Below are positions 8,798-17,096 of a stretch of DNA of 64,000 nucleotides, piece by piece (positions within the stretch are counted from its first letter, which is position 1; the number at the start of each line of letters is the position of its first letter). The DNA lies in NCBI RefSeq assembly GCF_015767265.1, contig NZ_JADPIB010000001.1, positions 744,001 to 808,000 on the forward strand, read 5' to 3'. The translations under genes and the position numbers were made by a program. Below the pieces are notes generated by a model. That model was not told the DNA's origin. It saw only the letters and a program-made list of their open reading frames with translations, and did not search any database. Source of the DNA: Aureivirga marina (lineage in GTDB: Bacteria > Bacteroidota > Bacteroidia > Flavobacteriales > Flavobacteriaceae).

Positions 8798-9203
8798 TTT
8801 TCTGTAAATAAGTTTCAAAATTAGAATGTAATGTAAATTCTATATTTCGTTTTTTCCCATTTGTAGAAAGAATTCCTAATTCATAAAAAATTGCGACTAA
8901 CTGAGAAGTTGCTTGTGCTTTCGTTGTAGAATTCTGATTCATTTCATAATCATAAACTATCTTACCAATTCCCTCCTTCTCTTCTCCATCTTTTAATTTA
9001 CTAACAGAATTTGCTAGAAAAAATGGATTTCCAAGTTTTTCTAATTTTTTAAAAATATGTTTTAATTCTTCTTTAGAAAAAATATCTGATCTTGGCTCCT
9101 CATCACTTTTAAATTTTCTCCATATACAAATGGAACCATCTTGACTTATTTGATAATTAAATATCTTTTTCTTCGCTCCTAAAGTTTCTCCTTTTTTGAT
9201 CAT
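8784..9203 (-). CDS. Hypothetical protein, Lys-rich, 139 residues
   Basis: I do not recognise a family. The protein is soluble, strongly charged, with a beta-rich N-terminal part (IFNYQISQDGSICIWRKF) and a predicted helical C-terminal half that includes GKIVYDYEMNQN. There is no signal peptide, membrane segment or obvious catalytic motif. It converges on murI and overlaps its last 14 bases, and it diverges from yicC, so it is a single-gene transcript. The codon usage looks like its neighbours. It could be a lineage-specific gene; expression is unproven. Confidence 0.6.
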   Translation of the reverse strand: MIKKGETLGAKKKIFNYQISQDGSICIWRKFKSDEEPRSDIFSKEELKHIFKKLEKLGNPFFLANSVSKLKDGEEKEGIGKIVYDYEMNQNSTTKAQATSQLVAIFYELGILSTNGKKRNIEFTLHSNFETYLQKIKKL

Positions 9204-9326
9204 AAAACATTTTTTTTGCTTAAATCACGAAAATAACAATATTTTTAAATAACTTTTTATATAAATAGAGAAATCATCAGTTCATATTAGATAGCTAACT
9301 AACTATTCCATTCTCTATAATTTGTG

Positions 9327-9334
9327 TAACTTTG
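9327..9334 (+). promoter_or_regulatory. -7 element of the yicC-gmk-nadD promoter
   Basis: TAACTTTG is an exact match to TAnnTTTG, 22 bases before the yicC ATG, in the 153-base gap between two divergent genes. Confidence 0.55.
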
Positions 9335-9356
9335 CGTACTTTTATTTCAATTTAGA

Positions 9357-10214
9357 ATGATACAATCAATGACTGGGTATGGTAAATCCATACTACAATT
9401 ACCAACAAAGAAAATTACTATTGAGGTAAAATCTTTAAATAGTAAAAATTTAGATATTAACGTTCGAATTCCTTCTTATTACAAAGAAAAAGAATTGGAA
9501 ATTCGTAAGCTTTTGGCTTCTTCACTTACAAGAGGAAAAGTAGATTTTTCGATTTATGTGGATAATACAGGAGAAGAATTAACTTCACAAATTAATGAAG
9601 TTGCTGTGAAGCAATATATATCTAAGTTAAAACAAATCTCTCATGGTTCGGATTTAGAAATGCTTCAAATGGCGATGCGTCTTCCAGAAGCTTTAAAAAC
9701 GGAAAGAGAAGAGTTGGATGAAACAGAGTGGAGTGAAATTGTAAATCATATCAAAATTGCGGTTTCAAATATTGTAACTTATCGTGTAGATGAAGGAAAA
9801 GCTTTGATTAAAGATTTTAATTTACGAATCCATAATATTCAATCTTTATTAGAAAAAGTAATTGAAGTAGATGAAGAAAGAATGGTTCATGTAAAACAAA
9901 AATTACGTAAAGCTTTAGAGGAATTAGAAGTAAAAGTTGATGAAAATAGATTTGAACAAGAATTAATCTATTATTTAGAAAAGTTAGACATAAACGAAGA
10001 GAAAGTTCGTCTGGAAAATCATTTAAAATATTTCATTGAAGAATTAGAAACTTCTGAATCGAATGGAAAAAAATTAGGATTTATTTCACAAGAAATCGGA
10101 AGAGAAGTTAATACAATGGGATCGAAATCAAACTTTGCTCCTATGCAAAAATTGGTGGTTCAAATGAAAGATGAATTAGAAAAAATCAAAGAACAAAACT
10201 TAAACGTTCTATAA
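9357..10214 (+). CDS. YicC-family endoribonuclease
   Basis: YicC proteins are hexameric RNA-binding proteins reported to act as endoribonucleases in E. coli. The N-terminal family motif MTGYGK is followed by EVKSLNSKNLDINVRIP, and the C-terminal DUF1732 part includes GKKLGFISQEIGREVNTMGSK near residue 240, where the conserved acidic and Asn residues sit. At 285 residues it is full length. It is directly followed by gmk with no spacer, a pairing common in many bacteria, and begins the operon yicC-gmk-nadD. Confidence 0.88.
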   Translation: MIQSMTGYGKSILQLPTKKITIEVKSLNSKNLDINVRIPSYYKEKELEIRKLLASSLTRGKVDFSIYVDNTGEELTSQINEVAVKQYISKLKQISHGSDLEMLQMAMRLPEALKTEREELDETEWSEIVNHIKIAVSNIVTYRVDEGKALIKDFNLRIHNIQSLLEKVIEVDEERMVHVKQKLRKALEELEVKVDENRFEQELIYYLEKLDINEEKVRLENHLKYFIEELETSESNGKKLGFISQEIGREVNTMGSKSNFAPMQKLVVQMKDELEKIKEQNLNVL

Positions 10215-10784
10215 ATGGAAAAAGGTAAATTAATCGTATTTTCTGCGCCATCAGGTTCTGGTAAAACAACCATTGTACGTCATTTATTACAACAAGAAGA
10301 ATTAAAATTAGATTTCTCTATTTCTGCTGCTTCAAGAAACAAACGACCAAATGAAGTTCATGGAAAAGATTATTATTTTATCTCTGCAAATGAATTTAAA
10401 AGTCACATTGAAAATAATGATTTTGTAGAATGGGAAGAAGTTTATACAAATAATTTTTACGGAACATTAAAGTCAGAATTAGAACGTATTTGGGCACAAG
10501 GGAAGAGTGTCATTTTTGATATTGATGTGATTGGAGGATTAAATATTAAGAAACAATTTCCTGAGCAAACGCTTGCAATTTTCGTACAACCACCTTCAAT
10601 TGAAGAAATGGAACGAAGATTGCGTGGAAGACAAACAGAAACTGAAGAAAAAATAAAGGAACGTGTGGCTAAAGCCGAAAAAGAAATGCAATATAAAACT
10701 GATTTTGACACAATTTTAATCAATGATGATTTGGATGTGGCAAAAGTAGATGCATATAAATTAGTTTCTGATTTTGTAAAATAG
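10215..10784 (+). CDS. gmk: Guanylate kinase
   Basis: Transfers phosphate from ATP to GMP, giving GDP for nucleotide and (p)ppGpp pools. The P-loop APSGSGKT is at residues 11-18, SRNKRPNEVHGKDYYF is the GMP-binding region, and VIFDIDVIGGLNIK is the Walker-B-like strand. The 189-residue length is standard. Its ATG follows the yicC stop codon without a gap, and nadD begins 6 bases after it ends, so translation of the three genes is probably coupled. Confidence 0.96.
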   Translation: MEKGKLIVFSAPSGSGKTTIVRHLLQQEELKLDFSISAASRNKRPNEVHGKDYYFISANEFKSHIENNDFVEWEEVYTNNFYGTLKSELERIWAQGKSVIFDIDVIGGLNIKKQFPEQTLAIFVQPPSIEEMERRLRGRQTETEEKIKERVAKAEKEMQYKTDFDTILINDDLDVAKVDAYKLVSDFVK

Positions 10785-10790
10785 AAATAC

Positions 10791-11369
10791 ATGAAGATAG
10801 GTTTATATTTCGGAACATTCAATCCGATTCATATTGGACATATTATCATTGCAAATCATATGCAACAATATTCTGATTTGGACGAAGTTTGGATGGTTGT
10901 TACACCACATAATCCACTAAAGAAAAAAAGTACGCTTTTAGACAATCATCATCGGTTAGAAATGGTTTATAAAGCTTTAGAAGATTATCCTCATTTGAAA
11001 GTTTCTGATATCGAATTTAAATTACCACAACCTAATTATACGATTAATACACTTGTACACATTCAAGAAAAATTTCCATCACATGATTTTAGCATAATTA
11101 TGGGAGAAGACAATTTAAACACTTTTCATAAATGGAAAAATTATGATGAAATTTTAAACAATCACCATATTTATGTGTATCCAAGAATTGATCATAATGA
11201 AATAAAGGAAGAATTTGTTAACCATTCTAAAATTCATAAAATAGATGCGCCAATTGTTCAGATTTCATCAACATTTGTGCGAAATTCTGTTAAAGAAAAC
11301 AAAAATATTCTACCTTTAGTTCCTAAAAAAGTTTGGGAATATATAGATTTGATGAATTTTTATAAATAA
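10791..11369 (+). CDS. nadD: Nicotinate-nucleotide adenylyltransferase
   Basis: Makes deamido-NAD from nicotinate mononucleotide and ATP, the shared step of de novo and salvage NAD synthesis. The nucleotidyltransferase motif GTFNPIHIGH is at residues 8-17, WMVVTPHNPLK contacts the nicotinate side, and SSTFVRNSV near residue 160 is the second ATP-binding signature (ISSTxxR). At 192 residues it is full length. It lies 6 bases after gmk. With nadK, nadA and nadB elsewhere in the window, much of NAD synthesis is encoded here but in separate transcripts. Confidence 0.95.
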   Translation: MKIGLYFGTFNPIHIGHIIIANHMQQYSDLDEVWMVVTPHNPLKKKSTLLDNHHRLEMVYKALEDYPHLKVSDIEFKLPQPNYTINTLVHIQEKFPSHDFSIIMGEDNLNTFHKWKNYDEILNNHHIYVYPRIDHNEIKEEFVNHSKIHKIDAPIVQISSTFVRNSVKENKNILPLVPKKVWEYIDLMNFYK

Positions 11370-11413
11370 TAAAAAATCACCTCTGATTGAAACCTTAAAT
11401 ATTCTTTGCAATC

Positions 11414-12286
11414 ATGGAAGAAAAACAAGCTCCAAAGAAAGAAAAATCTTTAAAAAGTAAATTAACCAGCAAATACCGAATGGTTATTTTAAATGATGAT
11501 AACTTTGAAGAAAAATTATCCCTTAAATTAACTCGACTAAATGTTTTTATTTTTGGTGGACTTTTTTCAATTCTTTTAATTGTTGGTACCATCTTTCTTA
11601 TTGCTTTTACTCCAATTAGAGAATATATTCCTGGTTATACTTCGACAAAATTAAAACGTCAAACTTCAAATCTTCTAATTAAATTAGACTCTCTGGAAAG
11701 AGAATCTGCTTTAACAAATCAGAAAATAAGCAAACTTTTACCAATTTTAAGAGGAGAGGAAGATATTGAAGAATATTATAAAAAAACGAATGAAATAATT
11801 GATTTAAAAGATACTCCTTTTAAAGTAAAAGCTTCAAAATTAGATTCTGTTTTTAGAGAAAAAGTAGAAAGCGAAAAACGTTTCAATTTATTTGATGAAG
11901 CAAAAAAAGATGTTGGAATTGTCTTCTTTTCTCCTATTTCAGGGACAATTTCTCATCAATATAATCCAGAAGAAAAACATTATGCAATTGATATTGCAGT
12001 AACAGAAGGAACACCAGTAAAAGCTGCTGCGGAAGGTACTGTAATCTTTGCAGATTGGACTTCTCAGACAGGAAATGTAATCATTATTGAACATGCAAAT
12101 GGTTTTATTTCTGTTTATAAACACAATGCTACTTTATTAAAAGAACAAGGTGATTTAGTAAAATCTGGAGAAGTAATCGCTACAGCTGGTTCTACAGGTG
12201 AATTATCTACAGGACCACATCTTCATTTTGAATTATGGAATGAAGGTTTCCCAGTAAATCCTATTAATTTTATAGATTTTGAATAA
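11414..12286 (+). CDS. Membrane-anchored M23 (LytM-type) peptidase
   Basis: Zinc endopeptidases of family M23 cut peptidoglycan cross-bridges. The order is: cytoplasmic basic N-terminus, one membrane helix (about 43-65), a coiled-coil segment (about 80-110), a linker, and the M23 domain (about 175-290). Metal and catalytic residues are visible: His189 and Asp193 in KHYAIDIAV, and the HxH pair His269/His271 in GPHLHFELW. All expected residues are present, so it should be active rather than a regulatory dead enzyme. The stop overlaps the ATG of the GH3 gene by one base (TAATG). Confidence 0.92.
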   Translation: MEEKQAPKKEKSLKSKLTSKYRMVILNDDNFEEKLSLKLTRLNVFIFGGLFSILLIVGTIFLIAFTPIREYIPGYTSTKLKRQTSNLLIKLDSLERESALTNQKISKLLPILRGEEDIEEYYKKTNEIIDLKDTPFKVKASKLDSVFREKVESEKRFNLFDEAKKDVGIVFFSPISGTISHQYNPEEKHYAIDIAVTEGTPVKAAAEGTVIFADWTSQTGNVIIIEHANGFISVYKHNATLLKEQGDLVKSGEVIATAGSTGELSTGPHLHFELWNEGFPVNPINFIDFE

Positions 12287-13785
12287 TGAGTTTAAAGTCA
12301 ATTTTTGCAATTCCTTTTGCTAGAATAGTTTCTAAAAAAGTTTACAAATGGGCTAATAATCCTATTAAAACACAAGAAAAAGTTTTTCAGGAATTAATAG
12401 AAGGAGCTAAAAATACAGCTTTTGGAAAGGATCATCATTTTGGAGAAATCAAAACTTATGAAGATTTCAAAAAAGAAGTTCCTGTACAAACTTATGAAGG
12501 TTTAAGACCTTATGTTGAAAGAATAAAAAATGGAGAAAGTGATATTCTTTGGAAAGGTAAACCTATTTATTTTGCAAAAACTTCTGGAACAACTTCTGGA
12601 GCAAAATATATTCCTATTACTAAAGAATCGATGCCTTCTCATATTAAAGCTGCAAGAAATGCACTTTTAATGTATATTGCCGAAACTGGTAATGCTGATT
12701 TTGTAAATGGAAAAATGATTTTCCTTCAAGGGAGTCCAGTTTTAGATAATTTAAATGGAATTCAATTAGGAAGATTAAGTGGAATTGTTGCACATTACGT
12801 TCCAAAATATCTTCAAAAAAATAGATTACCAAGTTGGGAAACGAATTGTATTGAAGATTGGGAAACTAAGGTTGATGCAATTGTAGAAGAAACTGTAAAC
12901 GAAAATATGTCTGTAATCAGTGGAATTCCATCTTGGGTACAAATGTATTTTGAAAAACTTCATGAAAAAACAGGAAAATCAATTTCTGAACTGTTTCCTA
13001 ATTTCAATTTCTTTATTTATGGAGGTGTTAATTTTGAACCTTATAAAAATAAATTTGAAAGCTTAATCGGAAGAAAAGTAGATTATATAGAATTATATCC
13101 TGCCTCGGAAGGTTTTATCGCATATCAAGATTCTCAAAAAGAAAAAGGAATGCTTTTACAATTAGATGGAGGAATTTTTTATGAATTTATTCCAGCAGCA
13201 GAATTCTTTGATGAAAATCCGACCAGAATTTCATTAAAAGATGTAAAAGTTGGAGTGAATTATGTGATTATTTTAAATACAAATGCTGGACTTTGGGGAT
13301 ATAATATCGGAGACACTGTTGAATTTACTTCTACAAAACCATATCGAATAAAAGTTACTGGAAGAATTAAACACTTTATTTCAGCTTTTGGAGAACATGT
13401 AATTGGGAAAGAAGTTGAACAAGCTTTAAAAGAAGCTATTGAAGGAACTGATATTAATATTAGTGAATTCACTGTTGCTCCTCAAGTAAATCCTAAAGAG
13501 GGTTTACCATATCATGAATGGTTTATCGAGTTTGAGAAGGAACCAGAAAACTTAGAAGAGTTTGCATTAAAAATTGATGCTTCTATGCAAAAACAGAATA
13601 TTTATTATTTTGATTTGTTAGAAGGAAATATATTACGTTCACTTATTGTTAGAAAAATTAAAAAAGGTGGTTTTCATGAATACATGAAATCTATTGGAAA
13701 ATTTGGTGGACAAAACAAAATTCCTCAACTTTCTGATAACAGAAAAATAGCTGATGTATTAGAAAATTATATTATTGAGGATTAA
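12286..13785 (+). CDS. GH3-family protein (acyl-acid-amido synthetase fold)
   Basis: GH3 enzymes of plants adenylate carboxylic acids such as indole-3-acetate or jasmonate and join them to amino acids. This 499-residue bacterial member keeps the ATP loop AKTSGTTSGAKYIP (about residues 97-110), the adenylate region IELYPASEGF, and GYNIGDTVEF, followed by a C-terminal cap domain (about 350-499). Substrate is unknown in bacteria. It is translationally coupled to the M23 peptidase, which hints at, but does not show, a role near the cell envelope. Confidence 0.88.
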   Translation: MSLKSIFAIPFARIVSKKVYKWANNPIKTQEKVFQELIEGAKNTAFGKDHHFGEIKTYEDFKKEVPVQTYEGLRPYVERIKNGESDILWKGKPIYFAKTSGTTSGAKYIPITKESMPSHIKAARNALLMYIAETGNADFVNGKMIFLQGSPVLDNLNGIQLGRLSGIVAHYVPKYLQKNRLPSWETNCIEDWETKVDAIVEETVNENMSVISGIPSWVQMYFEKLHEKTGKSISELFPNFNFFIYGGVNFEPYKNKFESLIGRKVDYIELYPASEGFIAYQDSQKEKGMLLQLDGGIFYEFIPAAEFFDENPTRISLKDVKVGVNYVIILNTNAGLWGYNIGDTVEFTSTKPYRIKVTGRIKHFISAFGEHVIGKEVEQALKEAIEGTDINISEFTVAPQVNPKEGLPYHEWFIEFEKEPENLEEFALKIDASMQKQNIYYFDLLEGNILRSLIVRKIKKGGFHEYMKSIGKFGGQNKIPQLSDNRKIADVLENYIIED

Positions 13786-13810
13786 AAACTAAAGTAAATT
13801 TCATTATAAA

Positions 13811-14377
13811 ATGAAAAAATATTTAATCGTTGGTCTTGGAAATATTGGAGAAAAATACAAAGAAACAAGACATAATATTGGATTTAAAATAGTTGATTAT
13901 TTAGCAAAAGATGAAAATATTTCTTTTGAAACGGATAAACTTGGAGATGTTTGTTCTTTTCGTTTTAAAGGAAGAACTTTTATTCTTTTAAAGCCTAATA
14001 CTTATATGAACTTAAGTGGAAAGGCTGTGAAATATTGGATGGATAAAGAAAAAATTCCTTTAGAAAATGTTTTAATTATTTTAGATGATTTAAATATTGA
14101 ATTCGGAACAATTCGAATAAAAGGAAAAGGAAGTCATGGAGGTCATAATGGTTTAAAAGACATTAATGACAAACTAAATACACAGCAATATACTCGTTTC
14201 CGTTTTGGAATTAGTAATAATTATAGCAAAGGAAGACAAGTGGATTATGTATTAGGAGAATGGTCAAAAGAAGAGCAAAGTATTTTAATTGAAAAATTAG
14301 AAACTTCTGCACAAGCAATTCGTTCTTTTGGAACTGCTGGATTAGCAAATACAATGAACAGTTTTAATGGAAAATAG
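13811..14377 (+). CDS. pth: Peptidyl-tRNA hydrolase
   Basis: Frees tRNA from peptidyl-tRNA that drops off stalled ribosomes. The N-terminus GLGNIGEKYKETRHNIGF contains the catalytic His21; LKPNTYMNLSG gives the conserved Asn that positions the water, and ILDDLNIEFG the acidic partner. GSHGGHNGL is the third signature. The 188-residue length is normal. It follows the GH3 gene by 25 bases and is the last gene before a terminator and a long gene-free stretch. Confidence 0.95.
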   Translation: MKKYLIVGLGNIGEKYKETRHNIGFKIVDYLAKDENISFETDKLGDVCSFRFKGRTFILLKPNTYMNLSGKAVKYWMDKEKIPLENVLIILDDLNIEFGTIRIKGKGSHGGHNGLKDINDKLNTQQYTRFRFGISNNYSKGRQVDYVLGEWSKEEQSILIEKLETSAQAIRSFGTAGLANTMNSFNGK

Positions 14378-14430
14378 GACCTTTTTTTAGGTCGAAAAAA
14401 GCTTAATTTTTGCCTGAAAATGGTAAGCTA

Positions 14431-14466
14431 AAACGTTAAATTTTATCAATTTAGCGTTTTTTTTAT
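14431..14466 (+). terminator. Intrinsic terminator after pth
   Basis: ACGTTAAATT and AATTTAGCGT pair over 10 positions with one wobble, and are followed by eight T. A smaller GACC/GGTC hairpin sits at the pth stop. It ends the yicC-pth gene series. Confidence 0.7.
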
Positions 14467-14479
14467 GTTTTTTTTCCTG

Positions 14480-14741
14480 ATTTATATCATTGTATGCACG
14501 CATAACAATATTTAATTAATTGATTATCAATATTTTAAACTAAAAAAGTTAAAAATTAAATATTACGGTAAAACCGTAACCCTGATATGCAAAAATTGTA
14601 TTTCTTAGTATCAAATTCTAAGAAAGAGAGTATTACTGATATAATTTGATAGCGTCTAACGTTATTGTGATTTAAGCTAAAAAGGATTGCTATGGCGTAA
14701 AAAGAGTATTATTACTATCGAGTATAGATTGAATTTAACCT
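14480..14741 (+). ncRNA. Gene-free structured stretch: possible small RNA or intergenic repeat
   Basis: No reading frame of note is present. The stretch holds a 7-base-arm palindrome TTACGGT/ACCGTAA with 3-base spacer near 14562-14578, and then two overlapping, mutually exclusive hairpins: TTCTTAG (14602-14608) with CTAAGAA (14618-14624), and TATCAAATT (14609-14617) with AATTTGATA (14643-14651). Alternative pairings like these are typical of regulatory RNAs. It lies between the pth terminator and the terminator of the YHS gene, so a transcript here would be independent of both. Strand is uncertain. It could also be a dispersed repeat. Confidence 0.3.
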
Positions 14742-14779
14742 AAAAAAATCCTATTAATTCTGGCACGTTAATAGGATTT
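14742..14779 (-). terminator. Terminator of the Rieske operon
   Basis: Read on the minus strand, an 11-base stem AATCCTATTAA/TTAATAGGATT encloses a short loop and is followed by seven T, 24 bases after the YHS gene stop. The plus strand also has a T-rich tail, so it may work in both directions. Confidence 0.75.
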
Positions 14780-14802
14780 CTTTCTTCTTTTACTTTCTAA
14801 TT

Positions 14803-15255
14803 TTACTTTTTATATTTTTTAGCTTCCCAGTTTTTATCAGCTTGTGCTTTCAATTTTTCTGGTCCTTCTTTTTCCCAAAGTTTTAATGTATTTGTTCCCC
14901 AAGAATTATAAAATAAATATAATTTCCCATCTCTAATTTCAAAAGTTTTAGGATTAATACTTACTTTTTCATTTTTTGCTCCTAAAGCGTATGCACACCA
15001 TCCTCCATATTGCGGAACATATTTATTTGGATTGCTTTTAAAAGTATCTAAATGTGCTTGAGAAGTAAATTTATACTTCACTCCATCATGCGTTGTTTGA
15101 TATTTTTTTGAACCTTTTTCAGCTTTATTATTAAAATACGAAACAACATCATATCCGTCTGCTATGTAACCTCCTGAAGTATTATAATCGATTTTTTGTG
15201 CGAATGTTGTGAAAATACTTCCTAAAAATAATAATAGAAATAAACCTTTTTTCAT
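14803..15255 (-). CDS. Secreted YHS-domain protein
   Basis: A 150-residue protein with a signal peptide (1-19, ...FTTFAQ) and a YHS domain: GYDVVSYF, the linker to KYKFTSQAHLDTFKSNP, then YGGWCAYALG. YHS domains are small, often metal-linked modules of copper and haem-related proteins. The conserved Cys in GGWCAYA and a Lys/Trp-rich C-terminal helix are visible. It is the last gene of the eight-gene Rieske operon, 12 bases after the 265-residue membrane protein, and is followed by a terminator. A periplasmic metal-handling or redox accessory role is inferred from context. Confidence 0.85.
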   Translation of the reverse strand: MKKGLFLLLFLGSIFTTFAQKIDYNTSGGYIADGYDVVSYFNNKAEKGSKKYQTTHDGVKYKFTSQAHLDTFKSNPNKYVPQYGGWCAYALGAKNEKVSINPKTFEIRDGKLYLFYNSWGTNTLKLWEKEGPEKLKAQADKNWEAKKYKK

Positions 15256-15267
15256 GATTTTACTTTT

Positions 15268-16065
15268 TTAATTTGAATAAATTTTTGAATTTCCCTTTAA
15301 AAGCTTAATATCTTCTATATTAAGTTTTAAAATAAACCAATTGTCCAACTGCTCCAACTCCCCTTTTACTTTCACAGGTTGTCCAACATATTCTAGTATG
15401 TCGTGATTAATTTTATTTCCTTTCGCATCAGTTATCATAAAATATTCTGAAATTCCTTCTTTATTAACTGTTGTAAAAACAGGTGGAATTCCTCCAGAAA
15501 TACAACGAACTGCACAACTTCGATGGATTTTTCCAAATCCAGGTTTCATTACTCCAAAATAACATTTCGGATCAATTATTTCTCCTTCAATTTCTATTTC
15601 TCCTAAAGAATTTATAGTTCTTTCAGGCAATTGACTTTCTTTTTTACTTACTGGAAATTCATCTGAATCTGCGACTTGTAATAAAGTTTTTCCATTGTAA
15701 TACACTAAATTTCCTTTGATAGAAACTTCTTGGCCTTCAATTGACATTAATCTATTTTCAATGTTTTTAATGTCTTTTTCAGCTCCAAATTTCCCAAAAC
15801 CTAATAACAATACATTTTTATATTCATTTGGTTGTAATTCCATTCGAATACTTGGATAAGGGTTATTATGATAAGTTCCTGTAATCTCAGAAATATTTGT
15901 CAATTCGAATGTGCTATTTTTAAATTTATTCTGAAATAAACTAAATACAATAGCAAATAAAATCACCACAATCAGTAAAATGTATACTGTAATTTTCAGT
16001 TTTTTCTTTGTTTTTGGTGGTACATTATCAATATAACCTATGTAAAACTCATCTTTCTTCATCAT
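15268..16065 (-). CDS. Membrane-anchored protein with a Cys/His motif
   Basis: A 265-residue protein with one N-terminal membrane helix (about 24-45) and a large extracytoplasmic part. Two similar beta-rich segments, around GQEVSIKGNLVYYNGKTL (111-128) and GQPVKVKGELEQLDNWFIL near the C-terminus, look like OB-type strands. Between them sits a motif with Cys168, His181, Cys184 and Cys188 (C-x12-H-x2-C-x3-C), inside YFGVMKPGFGKIHRSC and followed by GGIPPVF. Four such residues could bind a metal or haem; this is inference. It overlaps the start of nothing but shares 4 bases with the Rieske ferric-reductase-like gene upstream (ATGA). No family recognised. Confidence 0.75.
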   Translation of the reverse strand: MMKKDEFYIGYIDNVPPKTKKKLKITVYILLIVVILFAIVFSLFQNKFKNSTFELTNISEITGTYHNNPYPSIRMELQPNEYKNVLLLGFGKFGAEKDIKNIENRLMSIEGQEVSIKGNLVYYNGKTLLQVADSDEFPVSKKESQLPERTINSLGEIEIEGEIIDPKCYFGVMKPGFGKIHRSCAVRCISGGIPPVFTTVNKEGISEYFMITDAKGNKINHDILEYVGQPVKVKGELEQLDNWFILKLNIEDIKLLKGNSKIYSN

Positions 16066-17096
16066 TTAATAATTGCTGGTGTAACTTCTGTTCCTTCCTC
16101 CAATGCTTTTGGTAAAACATACACTTTATTATCTTCTATTTTCACATGATAAGTCGCAACTTTTTCTGTAAAAGGCGGCGGAGATTGTCCATTTTGTGGT
16201 AAATATTGATAACCGTGCCAAGGACAAGTAATACAACCATCCACAATTTTCCCTTCACCTAACGGTCCACCTTGATGTTTACAAACATTGTGTATCGCAG
16301 ACAATTTATTTTCATATTTAAAAATGGCAATTCTCTCATTATCAACAATAAAAATCTTTGCTCTATCTTCCTCAATTTCGTCTATTTCACAAACATATTT
16401 CCAATCTGTATCTGAAGCTTTATATGTTTGTCTATCTTTTCGTACTTCTTTAATTCCTGCTGTTATATGTAAAATCACTAAAATCACAAATCCAATACCA
16501 ATTAATGCAGGCATATAAGGAGAAGTTTCTTGTTGAAAAGCTCCTAAAAAAACATGTGAAACAATTAAAGCATAAGCAACATAAACTAGCATATGAAGTG
16601 CTTTCCAAGTTTTCGCGGATAAATTTGCTAACCAGAAATCATGACTTGTTGCAGCCATTGCAAAAAGAATTAATAATGCAATAAATCCTAGAACTTGAAA
16701 AGGAAAATCATGTAAAGAAGAATAATCTAAATTAGAAGTAAAAACAGAATAAATTGGATTAACATCTCCTAACATATGAAATTGAAAAATCGAAAACCCA
16801 CCATGAATTAAAGCAATCAAAAACATGGTTACTCCTAAATGTCTTCTATTATAAAGAAGTGGAAGAAATTTTGTATTTATTCTCGCAAGTGGTCCAATAC
16901 TTAAAATAATATGCAATAATAAAATTGCTAAAGTTCCCGAAGAGCGAATCGTTAAGGTTTCTAGAGTTGTATTTCGATTAGTGATTAAAGTAATCGCCCA
17001 AAACAAAACTAAATACAAAAGCACAAATAACAGAATATATCTATCATACACTTTTTTATTCTTGTTCCATAAAACTAATTGATAATTTAATCCCAT
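16062..17096 (-). CDS. Ferric-reductase-like membrane protein fused to a Rieske [2Fe-2S] domain
   Basis: A 344-residue fusion. Residues 1-215 contain six to seven membrane helices with histidines placed for haem b binding (His62, His86, His98, His152, His168, His181), resembling the ferric reductase transmembrane family and YedZ/MsrQ. Residues 235-335 form a Rieske domain with Cys272-x-His274 (CKHQGGPLGEG) and Cys291-x2-His294 (CPWHGYQY). Electrons could thus move between a cytoplasmic or periplasmic Rieske centre and membrane haem. It overlaps the upstream 145-residue gene by 10 bases and the downstream Cys/His protein by 4. Fusion of these two modules is unusual. Confidence 0.85.
   Translation of the reverse strand: MGLNYQLVLWNKNKKVYDRYILLFVLLYLVLFWAITLITNRNTTLETLTIRSSGTLAILLLHIILSIGPLARINTKFLPLLYNRRHLGVTMFLIALIHGGFSIFQFHMLGDVNPIYSVFTSNLDYSSLHDFPFQVLGFIALLILFAMAATSHDFWLANLSAKTWKALHMLVYVAYALIVSHVFLGAFQQETSPYMPALIGIGFVILVILHITAGIKEVRKDRQTYKASDTDWKYVCEIDEIEEDRAKIFIVDNERIAIFKYENKLSAIHNVCKHQGGPLGEGKIVDGCITCPWHGYQYLPQNGQSPPPFTEKVATYHVKIEDNKVYVLPKALEEGTEVTPAIIK

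Noticed and set aside
14759-14775. TGGCACG as a sigma-54 -24 element
   Set aside because: It lies in the loop of the YHS gene terminator and has no -12 TTGC.
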